From JAZNQN01 sp045590195 (lineage in GTDB: Bacteria; Bacillota; Clostridia; UMGS1883; UMGS1540), in assembly GCA_045590195.1 (NCBI GenBank), contig JAZNQN010000073.1, positions 98,333-162,332 on the forward strand: a stretch of 64,000 bases of DNA, read 5' to 3'. The translations under genes and the position numbers were made by a program. A model generated the notes under the pieces. It had not been told where the DNA came from. It saw nothing but the letters and a program-made list of their open reading frames with translations, and did no database searches. Positions 1 through 8,312 of this stretch are shown here, piece after piece; position 1 is the first letter of the stretch, and each line of letters starts with the position of its first letter.

Positions 1-415
1 AAGAATGTTTTTTAAGGTTTACAAGAATAAGGCCGACTATTACAAATAATGCACCAACGGCTTTTGGTATGGTAAGAGATTCGCCGATAACAATAACGCC
101 GAGGGCGGTTGAAAAAACAACTCTGCCAAGATCCATAACGCTGTATAAACTTACCGACATCTGTTTTAGTGCAAGCATTGAGAAAAGAAACGCAATACAG
201 CAAACGGCTGATTTTATTAAAATATAAAATATATAAATCCCGTCAAGTGAGAGAGCGTTTTTTATATAGGGGAGAGTTAGCAAAAAGCCGATAAAGGTGT
301 AAAAAAATAAAATTTCATTGGGGCTTGACTTTTTCAGAGCGGCTTTTTTCATACATTCCCTTCCGCCCTTTAAAAAAGCATATATCACTACTAAATATAT
401 CCATAAATTCTGCAT
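1..415 (-). CDS. EamA/DMT-family transporter, N-terminal part (cut by window edge)
   Basis: The minus-strand frame stays open from an ATG at 415 to the left edge and gives 138 codons without a stop. The protein begins MQNLWIYLVVIYAFLKG and shows at least three or four hydrophobic segments, including FYTFIGFLLTLPY and GALFVIVGLILVNL. The layout (short helices, then a GES-type turn before the last segment) fits a half-length EamA drug/metabolite transporter of the inner membrane. A weak purine-rich site precedes the ATG; an internal ATG at 352 with an AAGGGCGGAAGG site is the alternative start. The substrate is unknown. It lies downstream of glmM, separated by a terminator. Confidence 0.7.
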   Translation of the reverse strand, partial: MQNLWIYLVVIYAFLKGGRECMKKAALKKSSPNEILFFYTFIGFLLTLPYIKNALSLDGIYIFYILIKSAVCCIAFLFSMLALKQMSVSLYSVMDLGRVVFSTALGVIVIGESLTIPKAVGALFVIVGLILVNLKKHS

Positions 416-481
416 TTTTATCACTTCTTCTTCTAGTATTCAATACGCTATATTTTACTATGTTTTCGGAAAAAAAGCAAG

Positions 482-511
482 AAAAAAGTGGCTGTAAAGC
501 CACTTTTTTAT
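482..511 (-). terminator. Terminator after glmM
   Basis: The sequence AAAAAGTGGC-TGTAAA-GCCACTTTTT forms a near-perfect hairpin flanked by A and T runs, so it can work in both directions. It overlaps the glmM stop codon and separates glmM from the downstream transporter gene. Confidence 0.85.
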
Positions 512-1857
512 CCCAGCCTTGCTTCGATAAGTTTAGCAAGGTATGTTGCTCGTTGTTTTATAATTTTCATATCTTCGCCTTCAATCATAACTCTTACACA
601 AGGCTCTGTTCCCGATGCACGTATTAAAACTCTGCCTTTACCGTCAAATTCTTTTTCCAGTGCGGCAATTTCTTCCATAATTTTCTTATCATCGCTGAAT
701 GAATATTTTTTGGAGTTTTGTACTTTGGCGTTTACAATAACTTGTGGAAGAGTTTGGAAAACTTCGGCAAGCTCTGAAAGCTTTTTGCCCGAATTTTTTA
801 CTATTGACAAAAGCTGAAGGGCAGAAACCAGGCCGTCGCCGGTTGTATTATGGTTTAAAAATATAATGTGCCCCGAAGCTTCGCCACCGAGGATATAACC
901 TTCTTCAAGCATTTTTTCAAGAACATATCTGTCGCCAACATTAGTTTGAACTATGTTTATACCAAGTTCTTTTGCCGCAAGGGTTAAGCCGAGGTTTGTC
1001 ATAATAGTTGTAACAAGAGTATTTTTGTAGAGCATGTTTTTCTCTTTAAGATGCGACGCGCATATAAGCATAATTTTGTCGCCATCAATAAGATTACCCT
1101 TTTCGTCAACAACCAAAAGCCTGTCGGCATCGCCATCAAATGAAAGGCCGATGTCAACATTTATATTTTTAACATATTCCTGAAACTCAGATGTATGAGT
1201 TGAGCCGCATTTTAAATTTATGTTTGTGCCATTTGGAGTATTATGAATAATATAAGGCTCTGCACCGAGAGCCGACAAAACTTTTGCCGCAGTTTTATAA
1301 GATGCACCATTTGCGCAGTCAACTGCAATTTTGAGGCCCGAAAGTTCACAATCGATTGTATTTTTGGCAAATTCAACGTAATCGGCAACGGCAGTTTCAC
1401 ATTTTGAAATTGTTCCAACGCGGTCGCCTGTTGGAAGGGGAATACCTTCAAGATTTGCAAAAATATATTTTTCAATATTTTCTTCAATTTCGTCGCTTAA
1501 TTTATAGCCGTTTGAATTGAAAATTTTAATTCCGTTAAATTCAGCACTGTTATGTGAAGCAGAAATTACAACGCCTGCATCAGCTTCGTATTTTCGTGTA
1601 AGAAAGGCAACTGCCGGAGTTGGAACTACTCCAAGGCTTACAACATTTGCGCCAACGCTGCAAAGGCCGGCCGAAAGAGCACTTTCAAGCATATCGCCGG
1701 AAATACGTGTATCTTTACCAATTATAATTTTAGGGCTGTGATGGGTTTCGCGGGTTAAAACAAATGCCGCTGCAACACCAATTTTATAAGCCATATCGCA
1801 TGTAAGCTCGGTATTTGCAACGCCTCTTACGCCATCAGTTCCAAATAATTTTCCCAT
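508..1857 (-). CDS. glmM: Phosphoglucosamine mutase
   Basis: GlmM converts glucosamine-6-phosphate to glucosamine-1-phosphate in the cytoplasm, on the path to UDP-GlcNAc and peptidoglycan. The 449-residue product has the usual family length. It starts MGKLFGTDGVRG, carries the phosphoserine loop ISASHNS with the active Ser near residue 101, the metal loop DGDADR, the sugar-specificity loop GGEASGH and the C-terminal phosphate-binding RASGTEP. The ATG at 1857 is chosen because AAAGGA sits just upstream and homologues start there; an upstream in-frame extension of nine codons looks spurious. Confidence 0.97.
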   Translation of the reverse strand: MGKLFGTDGVRGVANTELTCDMAYKIGVAAAFVLTRETHHSPKIIIGKDTRISGDMLESALSAGLCSVGANVVSLGVVPTPAVAFLTRKYEADAGVVISASHNSAEFNGIKIFNSNGYKLSDEIEENIEKYIFANLEGIPLPTGDRVGTISKCETAVADYVEFAKNTIDCELSGLKIAVDCANGASYKTAAKVLSALGAEPYIIHNTPNGTNINLKCGSTHTSEFQEYVKNINVDIGLSFDGDADRLLVVDEKGNLIDGDKIMLICASHLKEKNMLYKNTLVTTIMTNLGLTLAAKELGINIVQTNVGDRYVLEKMLEEGYILGGEASGHIIFLNHNTTGDGLVSALQLLSIVKNSGKKLSELAEVFQTLPQVIVNAKVQNSKKYSFSDDKKIMEEIAALEKEFDGKGRVLIRASGTEPCVRVMIEGEDMKIIKQRATYLAKLIEARLG

Positions 1858-1930
1858 ATTTTTTTCCTTTCCGATGCATTGCATCTTAAAATATGACTAA
1901 TTATACACCCGTGGTAAAATTTTGTCAACA

Positions 1931-2125
1931 TTATTCGATAAAATCTAAAACTGCGTCTTCCATATGTAGAGGGCTTACGTTAAGGTGGTTTAAAAGGGCA
2001 ATGAAGTTTTCGGCTTTTTCTTTATCGGTAGTAATATCGTTTATAATTTTATCTTCAAAACCTATGCCATAGCTTGTGTACCATTTGTTTTCAACTTTAG
2101 TTTTACTTTCAGTTAAATAATACAT
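1931..2125 (-). CDS. Small DUF6514-like protein
   Basis: This 64-residue protein begins MYYLTESKTKVENKWYTSYG and ends in the pattern LNHLNVSPLHMEDAVLDFIE. The order of YxSYGIGF, a DITTDKEKAENF segment and a C-terminal (S/P)LHxxDxxxDF helix resembles the small clostridial DUF6514 family, whose function is not known. The start is set by a strong GAGGTG site four bases upstream of the ATG at 2125. It lies upstream of glmM in the same direction, 73 bp away. The family assignment is from memory of the pattern; that it is a real gene is more certain. Confidence 0.65.
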   Translation of the reverse strand: MYYLTESKTKVENKWYTSYGIGFEDKIINDITTDKEKAENFIALLNHLNVSPLHMEDAVLDFIE

Positions 2126-2283
2126 ACAACACCTCACTTCCAATTTATGGAAATATTATACAATAATTTCCAAAAAATGTCAATAGCAACAGCAAAATAT
2201 AACAATTAAACTGCAATATATTTATTGATTTGTATTTTATGGTATGCTATAATAATGTTATATTTCAAAAAGGATAGATATGT

Positions 2284-3006
2284 ATGAAAACTGTACTTGT
2301 TACCGGTGGTGCCCGCGGAATTGGCAAGGCTATTTCTAAAAAGTTTGCCGATGAAGGATGGAGGGTGCTTATAAATTACAACACATCTGAAAAAGCGGCA
2401 AAAGAGCTTGAAGAGGAAATCGGAAAAGACAGATGCAAAGCCTACAAAGCTGATATCTCCTCATATGAAGAAGTTAAAAAAATGGTTTCGGATATCCTTC
2501 AGGAATTTGGCAAGGTAGATGTTTTAATAAACAATGCAGGCATTGCAGGACAAAAGCTTTTTTGCGATATTACGCCTGATGACTGGAAAAAAATGTTTTC
2601 TGTAAATGTTGACGGCGTTTATAATGTTACTTCGCTTATTTTGCCTTCGATGATAAACGAAAAAAGCGGAAGCGTTATAAATATTTCTTCTATCTGGGGA
2701 ATGGTTGGAGCTTCGTGTGAAGTGCATTACAGCGCATCAAAAGCGGCAATTATCGGTTTTACAAAAGCGCTTGCAAAAGAGGTTGCGCCATCGAATATTA
2801 CGGTTAACTGCATAGCTCCCGGAATTGTGGAAACCGACATGATGTTCGGGCTTGATGATGAGGAGCGGCAGAGCCTTATAGATGAAACGCCGCTTGGAAA
2901 ATTCGGCAGTGGCGATGATATTGCCAGAAGCGCATATTTTTTAGCAAATGACAGCTTTATAACCGGTCAGGTTTTAAGCCCTAACGGCGGATTTGTTATA
3001 AATTAG
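2284..3006 (+). CDS. SDR-family oxidoreductase, YmfI-like
   Basis: This 240-residue Rossmann enzyme has the short-chain dehydrogenase signatures TGGARGIG (NAD(P) binding), NNAG, and the Ser-Tyr-Lys catalytic set in NISSIWG and YSASK. The stretch ISSIWGMVGASCEVHYSASKAA strongly recalls YmfI, the elongation factor P 5-aminopentanone reductase of Bacillota, rather than FabG. No YmfH/YmfF-type protease is next to it here, so the specific role is inferred from similarity alone. It is followed after 7 bp by a Gfo/Idh/MocA gene and the two are probably cotranscribed. The ATG at 2284 follows an AAAAAGGA site. Confidence 0.75.
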   Translation: MKTVLVTGGARGIGKAISKKFADEGWRVLINYNTSEKAAKELEEEIGKDRCKAYKADISSYEEVKKMVSDILQEFGKVDVLINNAGIAGQKLFCDITPDDWKKMFSVNVDGVYNVTSLILPSMINEKSGSVINISSIWGMVGASCEVHYSASKAAIIGFTKALAKEVAPSNITVNCIAPGIVETDMMFGLDDEERQSLIDETPLGKFGSGDDIARSAYFLANDSFITGQVLSPNGGFVIN

Positions 3007-3013
3007 GAAAAGG

Positions 3014-4030
3014 ATGATAAAAGTGAGTAAAATATACGGCGTTGCACTTATAGGTTGTGGCCATATGGGAGCAGTGCATCTTGAAAATATTTATTATAAA
3101 GATAATGCTCATATAACGTATGTTTGTGACAGTGTTTTGGAAAAAGCAGAGCTGTTTAAAAAGAAGTATGGTGCAGAAGTAGCAACAGACAATGCCGATG
3201 AGTGTATAAAAAGCGAAAATGTTGACATTGTAATTATTTCAACTTATCCGAAATCACATATTGAACTGCTTGAAAAATGCCTTAAAAACAAAAAACACGT
3301 TATTATGGAAAAGCCTATTGGAACTTCGCTTGAGGAAGGGGATAGGTTTTTAGAGCTTTTAAAAGAATATCCCGAAAGCCGCGTTTTAGTAGGGCACATT
3401 TTAAGGCACAACCATACATATAACACCGTTGCCAAAATGATTAAAGATGGCGCAATAGGAAAGCCAATACTTATGAGAATGGTGCAAAACCATCACACAA
3501 TGAACTGGGAAAGATATTTGGAGCTTATGCGAGAAACCTCGCCAATTATTGACTGCGGTGTTCATTATCTTGATGTTATGCAGTGGTTTACCGATGCTAA
3601 AATCACAGGCATGTCGGGAATAGGAATGAGAACAGAGGAGCAGGTTCCTGAAGATACATATAACTACGGAATGATAACTGTTACACTTTCCGACGGGTCG
3701 GTTGCATATTACGAAGCAGGCTGGGCAAATACAATTTCTTCTGACAATTTAAAAGAGTTTGTAGGCCCTAAGGGAAGTATTAAAATTATTTATCAGAAAG
3801 ACAGGCAGAGCCATCAGGAAGAGGGCGACCTTATTGAATATTATAAATATCCTGAAAAGAAATACGAAATGATAAATGTTGAAGGAAAGAGAAAGCCTAC
3901 CGACGAGCAGTTTGATTATCTTATCAAAATGATTGAGGAAGGAGCCCATGCAAACCCTTCAAACAGCGAAGTTTACGAGTGTTTTAAAAGAGCGCTTGAG
4001 TCTGATGCTTATATAAGAAATAATAAATAA
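3014..4030 (+). CDS. Gfo/Idh/MocA-family oxidoreductase
   Basis: The 338-residue protein has an N-terminal Rossmann fold with GCGHMG near residues 14-19 and the family hallmark EKP in VIMEKPIG, whose Lys normally assists hydride transfer on a sugar or cyclitol. A conserved His-containing segment (DCGVHYLDVMQW) supplies the likely catalytic His and Asp. The C-terminal half is the usual open-faced sheet domain. The substrate cannot be told from sequence. It follows the SDR gene by 7 bp and ends at a strong bidirectional terminator. Confidence 0.88.
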   Translation: MIKVSKIYGVALIGCGHMGAVHLENIYYKDNAHITYVCDSVLEKAELFKKKYGAEVATDNADECIKSENVDIVIISTYPKSHIELLEKCLKNKKHVIMEKPIGTSLEEGDRFLELLKEYPESRVLVGHILRHNHTYNTVAKMIKDGAIGKPILMRMVQNHHTMNWERYLELMRETSPIIDCGVHYLDVMQWFTDAKITGMSGIGMRTEEQVPEDTYNYGMITVTLSDGSVAYYEAGWANTISSDNLKEFVGPKGSIKIIYQKDRQSHQEEGDLIEYYKYPEKKYEMINVEGKRKPTDEQFDYLIKMIEEGAHANPSNSEVYECFKRALESDAYIRNNK

Positions 4031-4032
4031 AG

Positions 4033-4066
4033 AAGTGGCTGTAAAAAGTTTTTACAGCCACTTTTG
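4033..4066. terminator. Bidirectional terminator
   Basis: AAGTGGCTGTAAAAA pairs perfectly with TTTTTACAGCCACTT and is followed by a T-rich run. It sits between the convergent Gfo/Idh/MocA and esterase genes and can serve both. Confidence 0.88.
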
Positions 4067-5008
4067 TTATAAGTTAGAAAACTCTGTTAAAGCGTGTAGT
4101 TCAAAGTCTTTTGGTATGCAATGGGGTGTAAACGGATAGAAGAAAATTTGTTTTTCTTCGGATGCAGTATGATGATATGGAGAATAAACAAATTCGGGAA
4201 TACATATAGGGTCAATCATACCCAAGGCAAAATCGACAGGAACTTTCAGAAGTGAAACCATATTGTTTATATCAAAGTATGAGAGGGTATCGAAAACTTT
4301 ATCTGTATCAAATGGGTGTTCCTGAAGATATTTTTTTGTAGCCTCGAAAACACCGCTTCCTGCTTCAACTCGCTGAGGGAGGCAGCAGTAGCTTGGAACT
4401 GCGGGATAAGCTTTTTTAATCTTTCCGCTTAATGCAGTTGCAACAATGGACAAAGCGCCGCCCTGGCTTCCGCCATAGGCAACGATTTTGCTCTTGTCCA
4501 CTTCAGGCAGAGAACAAATAGTGTCAACAGCTCGAACGGCATCAAGATAAATGTTTTTCATATAAAAGCTTTCTTTGTAAAGCACATCGTGAGTCATTAA
4601 AGCGCCACGGTAATCGTCGCCCATTTTATAGTTTGCTTTGTCAAAAGTTGTGCCGCTTTGTGAGCGAACATCCATAAAAAAGCAGCAAACGCCCGTTGAA
4701 ACAATATGTGGCATTATGGTTTTTCTTCCGCCGCCACCTGTGAAATATGCAACGCAGGGGAGAGGGCCTTCAAATCCTTTTGGAACAGAAAAATATGCTG
4801 AAACAACGGTGTCGTCGTGGGTGTTAAAAGTTATTTCATAGCTGTCAAATGTTTTGTATGGCAAATCAAGTTTTGTTCGCGTAATTTCGAGAGGAATTTT
4901 GCGAAGAGCTTCAACTTCCATCTTCCAGAAAGATTCAAAATCGTCTTTTTTGGTTTGAGGAATTATTTTGTTTTTAAGGCTTTTTTCTTTTTCTTCAATA
5001 TAGATCAT
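4067..5008 (-). CDS. Acetylxylan esterase / cephalosporin-C deacetylase (CE7 family)
   Basis: This 313-residue alpha/beta hydrolase removes O-acetyl groups from sugars or xylo-oligosaccharides in characterised relatives. The nucleophile elbow GGSQGG places Ser at residue 181; the Asp of LGMIDPICIP (near 266) and His of TPHCIP (near 296) complete the triad. These spacings match the CE7 enzymes of Bacillus. There is no signal peptide, so it is predicted to be cytoplasmic. It is the last gene of a five-gene operon, 11 bp after the hydro-lyase beta gene. Confidence 0.9.
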   Translation of the reverse strand: MIYIEEKEKSLKNKIIPQTKKDDFESFWKMEVEALRKIPLEITRTKLDLPYKTFDSYEITFNTHDDTVVSAYFSVPKGFEGPLPCVAYFTGGGGRKTIMPHIVSTGVCCFFMDVRSQSGTTFDKANYKMGDDYRGALMTHDVLYKESFYMKNIYLDAVRAVDTICSLPEVDKSKIVAYGGSQGGALSIVATALSGKIKKAYPAVPSYCCLPQRVEAGSGVFEATKKYLQEHPFDTDKVFDTLSYFDINNMVSLLKVPVDFALGMIDPICIPEFVYSPYHHTASEEKQIFFYPFTPHCIPKDFELHALTEFSNL

Positions 5009-5019
5009 ATTATCACTCC

Positions 5020-5643
5020 TTAATAAAGTTTAGTAAATTTATAATCGGGGTCAATGCCCATTTTTTTAAGTGCTTCGTTTTTTCTTTTTTCTATTTCTTC
5101 GTCCATTGTGTCGAAATAGTTATTGCCTTTGGTGTCAATATCTACTATAAAAGGACCGATATCATTAAGTTTAAAAAACCATGCAGCCTCTATTCTGCCA
5201 AGCTCGTCATAAAGATAAACATCTTCAATTTCGATTGAGTCAATCCAGAGATTTGGGCTTACAGACTGGGGAGAAACGTGGACACATTTCTTTTCGCACA
5301 TCTTCTTGGCGGTTTCCGCTCCCATTGTGGTTTTGCCTATAATCATTTTTAAATTCCAGTTTTCAACGCTTTTTGCGCCCCATTTTTCAAACCTTATGCT
5401 TGAGGTTGGCATAAAAGATACAAGGCGCCATTTTCCGTTTTCTTTTACAACTATCGGGCCGTTATGAATCAGAATATTTCTGCCTTCGGTTGAAAATGGA
5501 AGAGTATTTTTTTCGTCAAAAATATATTTCTGAAGGCGTGAACGGCAGGTAAAAGCTTCGCCGCTTATATAAACTGTGTCGCCAATTGAAAGTTTTTCAA
5601 CATCGGCATCGCTTAAAGGTCCTTTTAAATGAAATTCAGCCAT
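5020..5643 (-). CDS. Class I fumarase/tartrate dehydratase-type hydro-lyase, beta subunit
   Basis: The 207-residue protein corresponds to the C-terminal (FumA C / TtdB) domain of iron-sulfur hydro-lyases. It shows LSIGDTVYISG near the start, HNGPIV, the PTSSIRFEKW substrate loop and IGKTTMG. The partner alpha subunit is encoded 1 bp upstream. The ATG at 5643 is preceded by AAAGGAG; an upstream in-frame extension is not supported. Such pairs act on fumarate, tartrate or related hydroxy-diacids; which one applies here is open, and the AtuA/DUF4387 context makes an unusual substrate likely. Confidence 0.9.
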   Translation of the reverse strand: MAEFHLKGPLSDADVEKLSIGDTVYISGEAFTCRSRLQKYIFDEKNTLPFSTEGRNILIHNGPIVVKENGKWRLVSFMPTSSIRFEKWGAKSVENWNLKMIIGKTTMGAETAKKMCEKKCVHVSPQSVSPNLWIDSIEIEDVYLYDELGRIEAAWFFKLNDIGPFIVDIDTKGNNYFDTMDEEIEKRKNEALKKMGIDPDYKFTKLY

Positions 5644-5644
5644 G

Positions 5645-6568
5645 TTATTGCTCCTTTCTGTCAAACCAATCGGGGCCTTTTAAAACTGTAACTGTATTGT
5701 CGGCAGAAATTTTTGTGCTTGCTCTTCTTGCAACCATACAGTTTGAGCTTGTTGCAACGCAAATACCGGCAATATGTGTAAATGCATATTCAACATTTAC
5801 CGCAAGAACAGATGTGTCGCCGCCGGCACCCATAATTCCTATTCCAAGGCTATTAAGTGCCTCGTATAAATCTTCTTCTATTTTTGCAAACATTGGATCG
5901 GGGTTTTTTGAGCCTACTGTTCTAAGGCACGCCGCCTCTTTTGCAAGGTTTGCCGCAACATTTGCCGTTCCGCCAATGCCTATTCCAAGTACTGATGGTG
6001 GACATATTGCACCTGCACGGGTTGAGGCGATAAAACAGTCTAAAATAAATTTTTTAATTCCGTCAACACCATCGGCAAAGGCAATAACCTTATGTCTTGT
6101 ACCGCCAAAACATTCACTCCCACCGCCTTTGGCAACATAAGTTATTTCCAAATCTTTGCCGGGTACGAATTTATATGTAAAGTCGGGAATGTTCATACCG
6201 ATATTATTTCCGGGGTCAAAGCCTGTTAAAGGGTGTTTCATAGTTGCACGGATATATCCTTTTTCGGTAGCCGCCGCAACTGCACGGCGTGCCGCTTCTT
6301 CAAGAGCCATAAAGCCGCCCTCGATTTCACACTCATTACCTACTTTAAAGTAAAAAATAGGCCAGCCTGTGTCAACACAGAGAGGGTTTTCGCGAACTTC
6401 TGACATCTCCATACTTTTAAGAGTTTTTATAAGCCCTGATTTGGCGTTTTCTTTTGTTTCTTTTTCTATTGCCTTTTCAAAAGCTTCGCGAACATCGTCG
6501 GAAATAACGGTTGCACCTTTTTTAACTGTTTCAAAAAGGGCTTTTTCATAAACTTGAGCTTTTATCAT
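5645..6568 (-). CDS. Class I fumarase/tartrate dehydratase-type hydro-lyase, alpha subunit
   Basis: This 307-residue subunit binds the catalytic [4Fe-4S] cluster. Three cysteines stand in the family positions: PLCVDTG, GSECFGG and GAICPPS. The motif GFDPGNNIGMN and a C-terminal glycine-rich MGAGGDTSV segment also fit FumA-N/TtdA. The cluster is usually oxygen-labile, in keeping with an anaerobe. The ATG at 6568 has an AAGGAG site; it overlaps the end of the DUF4387 gene by 23 bp, so translation is probably coupled. An upstream extension of 23 codons would lie wholly within that gene and is rejected. Confidence 0.92.
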   Translation of the reverse strand: MIKAQVYEKALFETVKKGATVISDDVREAFEKAIEKETKENAKSGLIKTLKSMEMSEVRENPLCVDTGWPIFYFKVGNECEIEGGFMALEEAARRAVAAATEKGYIRATMKHPLTGFDPGNNIGMNIPDFTYKFVPGKDLEITYVAKGGGSECFGGTRHKVIAFADGVDGIKKFILDCFIASTRAGAICPPSVLGIGIGGTANVAANLAKEAACLRTVGSKNPDPMFAKIEEDLYEALNSLGIGIMGAGGDTSVLAVNVEYAFTHIAGICVATSSNCMVARRASTKISADNTVTVLKGPDWFDRKEQ

Positions 6569-6875
6569 TATATTCTCCTTGAATTTCAATATTTGCCAGA
6601 GGCATATGCTGTTGACAGCCGTAAATATCATCATCAAAAATACTGCCGCTTATATGTTTTCGCGGGAAAGTTATTTTAATTGAATTTACTATGTCATAAG
6701 CAATAATGTCTATGTGGTTTTCCAAAACGCCATAAGCCTTTGAAATATCTTCTTTTTTAAGAGAAGATAACACTTTGTTCATATCCTCTGAATTATGAAA
6801 AATTAAGTCGAAAGTGATAAAAAGAGGGCCGGCGTTTTTACTGCGGAGAATTTTTGCAATTTCTATAAGTTTCAT
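6546..6875 (-). CDS. DUF4387 protein
   Basis: The 109-residue product starts MKLIEIAKILRSKNAGPLFI and contains the patterns TFDLIF, AYDIVNSIKITFPR and DIYGCQQHMPL, which match what I remember of DUF4387. That family is repeatedly encoded beside AtuA-like proteins and has been seen fused to them; the pair probably forms one enzyme. The start at 6875 is set by a GAGGAGGT site inside the preceding gene, and its ATGA overlaps the AtuA-like stop by 4 bp. No catalytic residues can be assigned with confidence. Confidence 0.82.
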   Translation of the reverse strand: MKLIEIAKILRSKNAGPLFITFDLIFHNSEDMNKVLSSLKKEDISKAYGVLENHIDIIAYDIVNSIKITFPRKHISGSIFDDDIYGCQQHMPLANIEIQGEYNDKSSSL

Positions 6876-8185
6876 TTTCCTACCTCCTCTGTTTTTAAAA
6901 CTGAAGTTTCGCAAAGCGAAGCAACTTTTGCAAGGTGGAATATGGAAAACTCATAAACTTCGCCCATATGAATATCGGAAGGAGAAAATGGAAAAGCGAT
7001 ATTTCCTGCGGTTGATTTTCTGCCTTCAAAATCGCAATGGAGCATTCGGGAGCGGGCGAGAGAACATATTGTGTCGGCAATTTCCTGTGTACTGCCTACA
7101 ACATCTATTATAACACACATATTGCTTTTAGCTGAGCCAAAGGTTCTGAAATTAAGGATATAGTTATTTTTATCGATGGCGGCGCTTTCTGTTACAAAAG
7201 CAAAAACTGTTTTTTTGATATAATCAAAATTTTCTATTGTTTGCGGGTCGTAAACTGCGCCGGTACATATAGTTCTATAACCAACGCATTTAACGCCTTC
7301 AAGTTTCAATGTTTTTTCTTTTGCAGGAGTAAAGCGTGAGCCTTTTATACGAACAGTTCTTTCGTCTGCTTGTTCGTAAGTTGTATCTTTTAAATCTATA
7401 ACACCGTCAGGCTCGTAAATCATATATGGGTTGGTTTGCTCATACATAGTATGTGCTGCCGCTCTTGAAACGGTACATTTTCTTATAGGGTTTGCAGGGC
7501 GAAGTTCAAAAAAATCTTTGTACATATACGCTTGCATAACATCAGCTGCGGCAACAGGCTCGGCACACATTGCACCACATTCCATAATTTTTGCCATATG
7601 AAAAGCCAGGCCTTCATCAAAGCCGTTTAAAATACAAGGAGCGGCGTAAATTGCTGTGTCACAGGCTCTGCCACAAACTATAACATCAACATCTTCTTTT
7701 AAAAGCTCTATAATTGGAGCTACTCCAATCTGACTTACAATTCGGGTACTTTCATCTATGTTTTTCTTTGACAGAGGAAAGCTTTCAGACATATTTATTA
7801 TTTTTCCGCTTTCAAGTTTTTCGAGAACATAGCTTTTTTCAACATCGCTATAAATTATGCCCATTTTAAATGACAAATTCTGCTCGGCGGCAGTTTCTTT
7901 TATTATGTCACAAAGCCAGTCGGTATGAACGCGGCTACCTGCTCCGCCTGCAGTTCCTATAATGAATGGCGCTTTATGGGAAAGTGCCTTAGGAAGAGCC
8001 AGCGAAAAATCTCTTTTAACGGCATCACGGTCGGTAAAAGATTTTCCGCTACCAAGGTAATATGGGCCGGGGTCGGTAGAACCGGCATCAACGCCTACAA
8101 AATCTACCTTTTCTGAAAAAGCTATATTTAAAGCTTCTTCGTTATAGCCATAACCGAGAAGGCCGCAAAGTGCAACGATTTTCAT
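6872..8185 (-). CDS. Acyclic terpene utilization AtuA-family protein (DUF1446)
   Basis: The 437-residue protein has the AtuA/DUF1446 pattern: an N-terminal GGLLGYGYNEEALN-like opening, DFVGVDAGSTDPGPYYLG, GTAGGAGS, and DVIVCGRACDTAIYAAP. AtuA was named from terpenoid degradation in Pseudomonas, but most bacterial homologues sit in other catabolic operons and their reaction is not settled. It is first in an operon with DUF4387, a two-subunit hydro-lyase and a CE7 esterase. An AAGGAAG site precedes the ATG. The divergent AraC gene at 8313 is the likely regulator. Confidence 0.85.
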   Translation of the reverse strand: MKIVALCGLLGYGYNEEALNIAFSEKVDFVGVDAGSTDPGPYYLGSGKSFTDRDAVKRDFSLALPKALSHKAPFIIGTAGGAGSRVHTDWLCDIIKETAAEQNLSFKMGIIYSDVEKSYVLEKLESGKIINMSESFPLSKKNIDESTRIVSQIGVAPIIELLKEDVDVIVCGRACDTAIYAAPCILNGFDEGLAFHMAKIMECGAMCAEPVAAADVMQAYMYKDFFELRPANPIRKCTVSRAAAHTMYEQTNPYMIYEPDGVIDLKDTTYEQADERTVRIKGSRFTPAKEKTLKLEGVKCVGYRTICTGAVYDPQTIENFDYIKKTVFAFVTESAAIDKNNYILNFRTFGSAKSNMCVIIDVVGSTQEIADTICSLARSRMLHCDFEGRKSTAGNIAFPFSPSDIHMGEVYEFSIFHLAKVASLCETSVLKTEEVGK

Positions 8186-8312
8186 AATTTTAACTTCCTT
8201 TTTTGTATTTTATGCTTTAATTGTAGCACTTTGAAAACAAATTATATTGCAAATATTTTATTTTATATTGCATTTTGTGCTTTGGGGTGTTATTATTTAT
8301 CTGGGTGATAAA

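Noticed and set aside
5586..6140. 184-codon plus-strand ORF
   Set aside because: It is antisense to the hydro-lyase genes, has low complexity and no ribosome site.
5645..6637. Longer N-terminus for the hydro-lyase alpha subunit
   Set aside because: The extra 23 codons lie inside DUF4387 and lack a ribosome site; the ATG at 6568 has AAGGAG.
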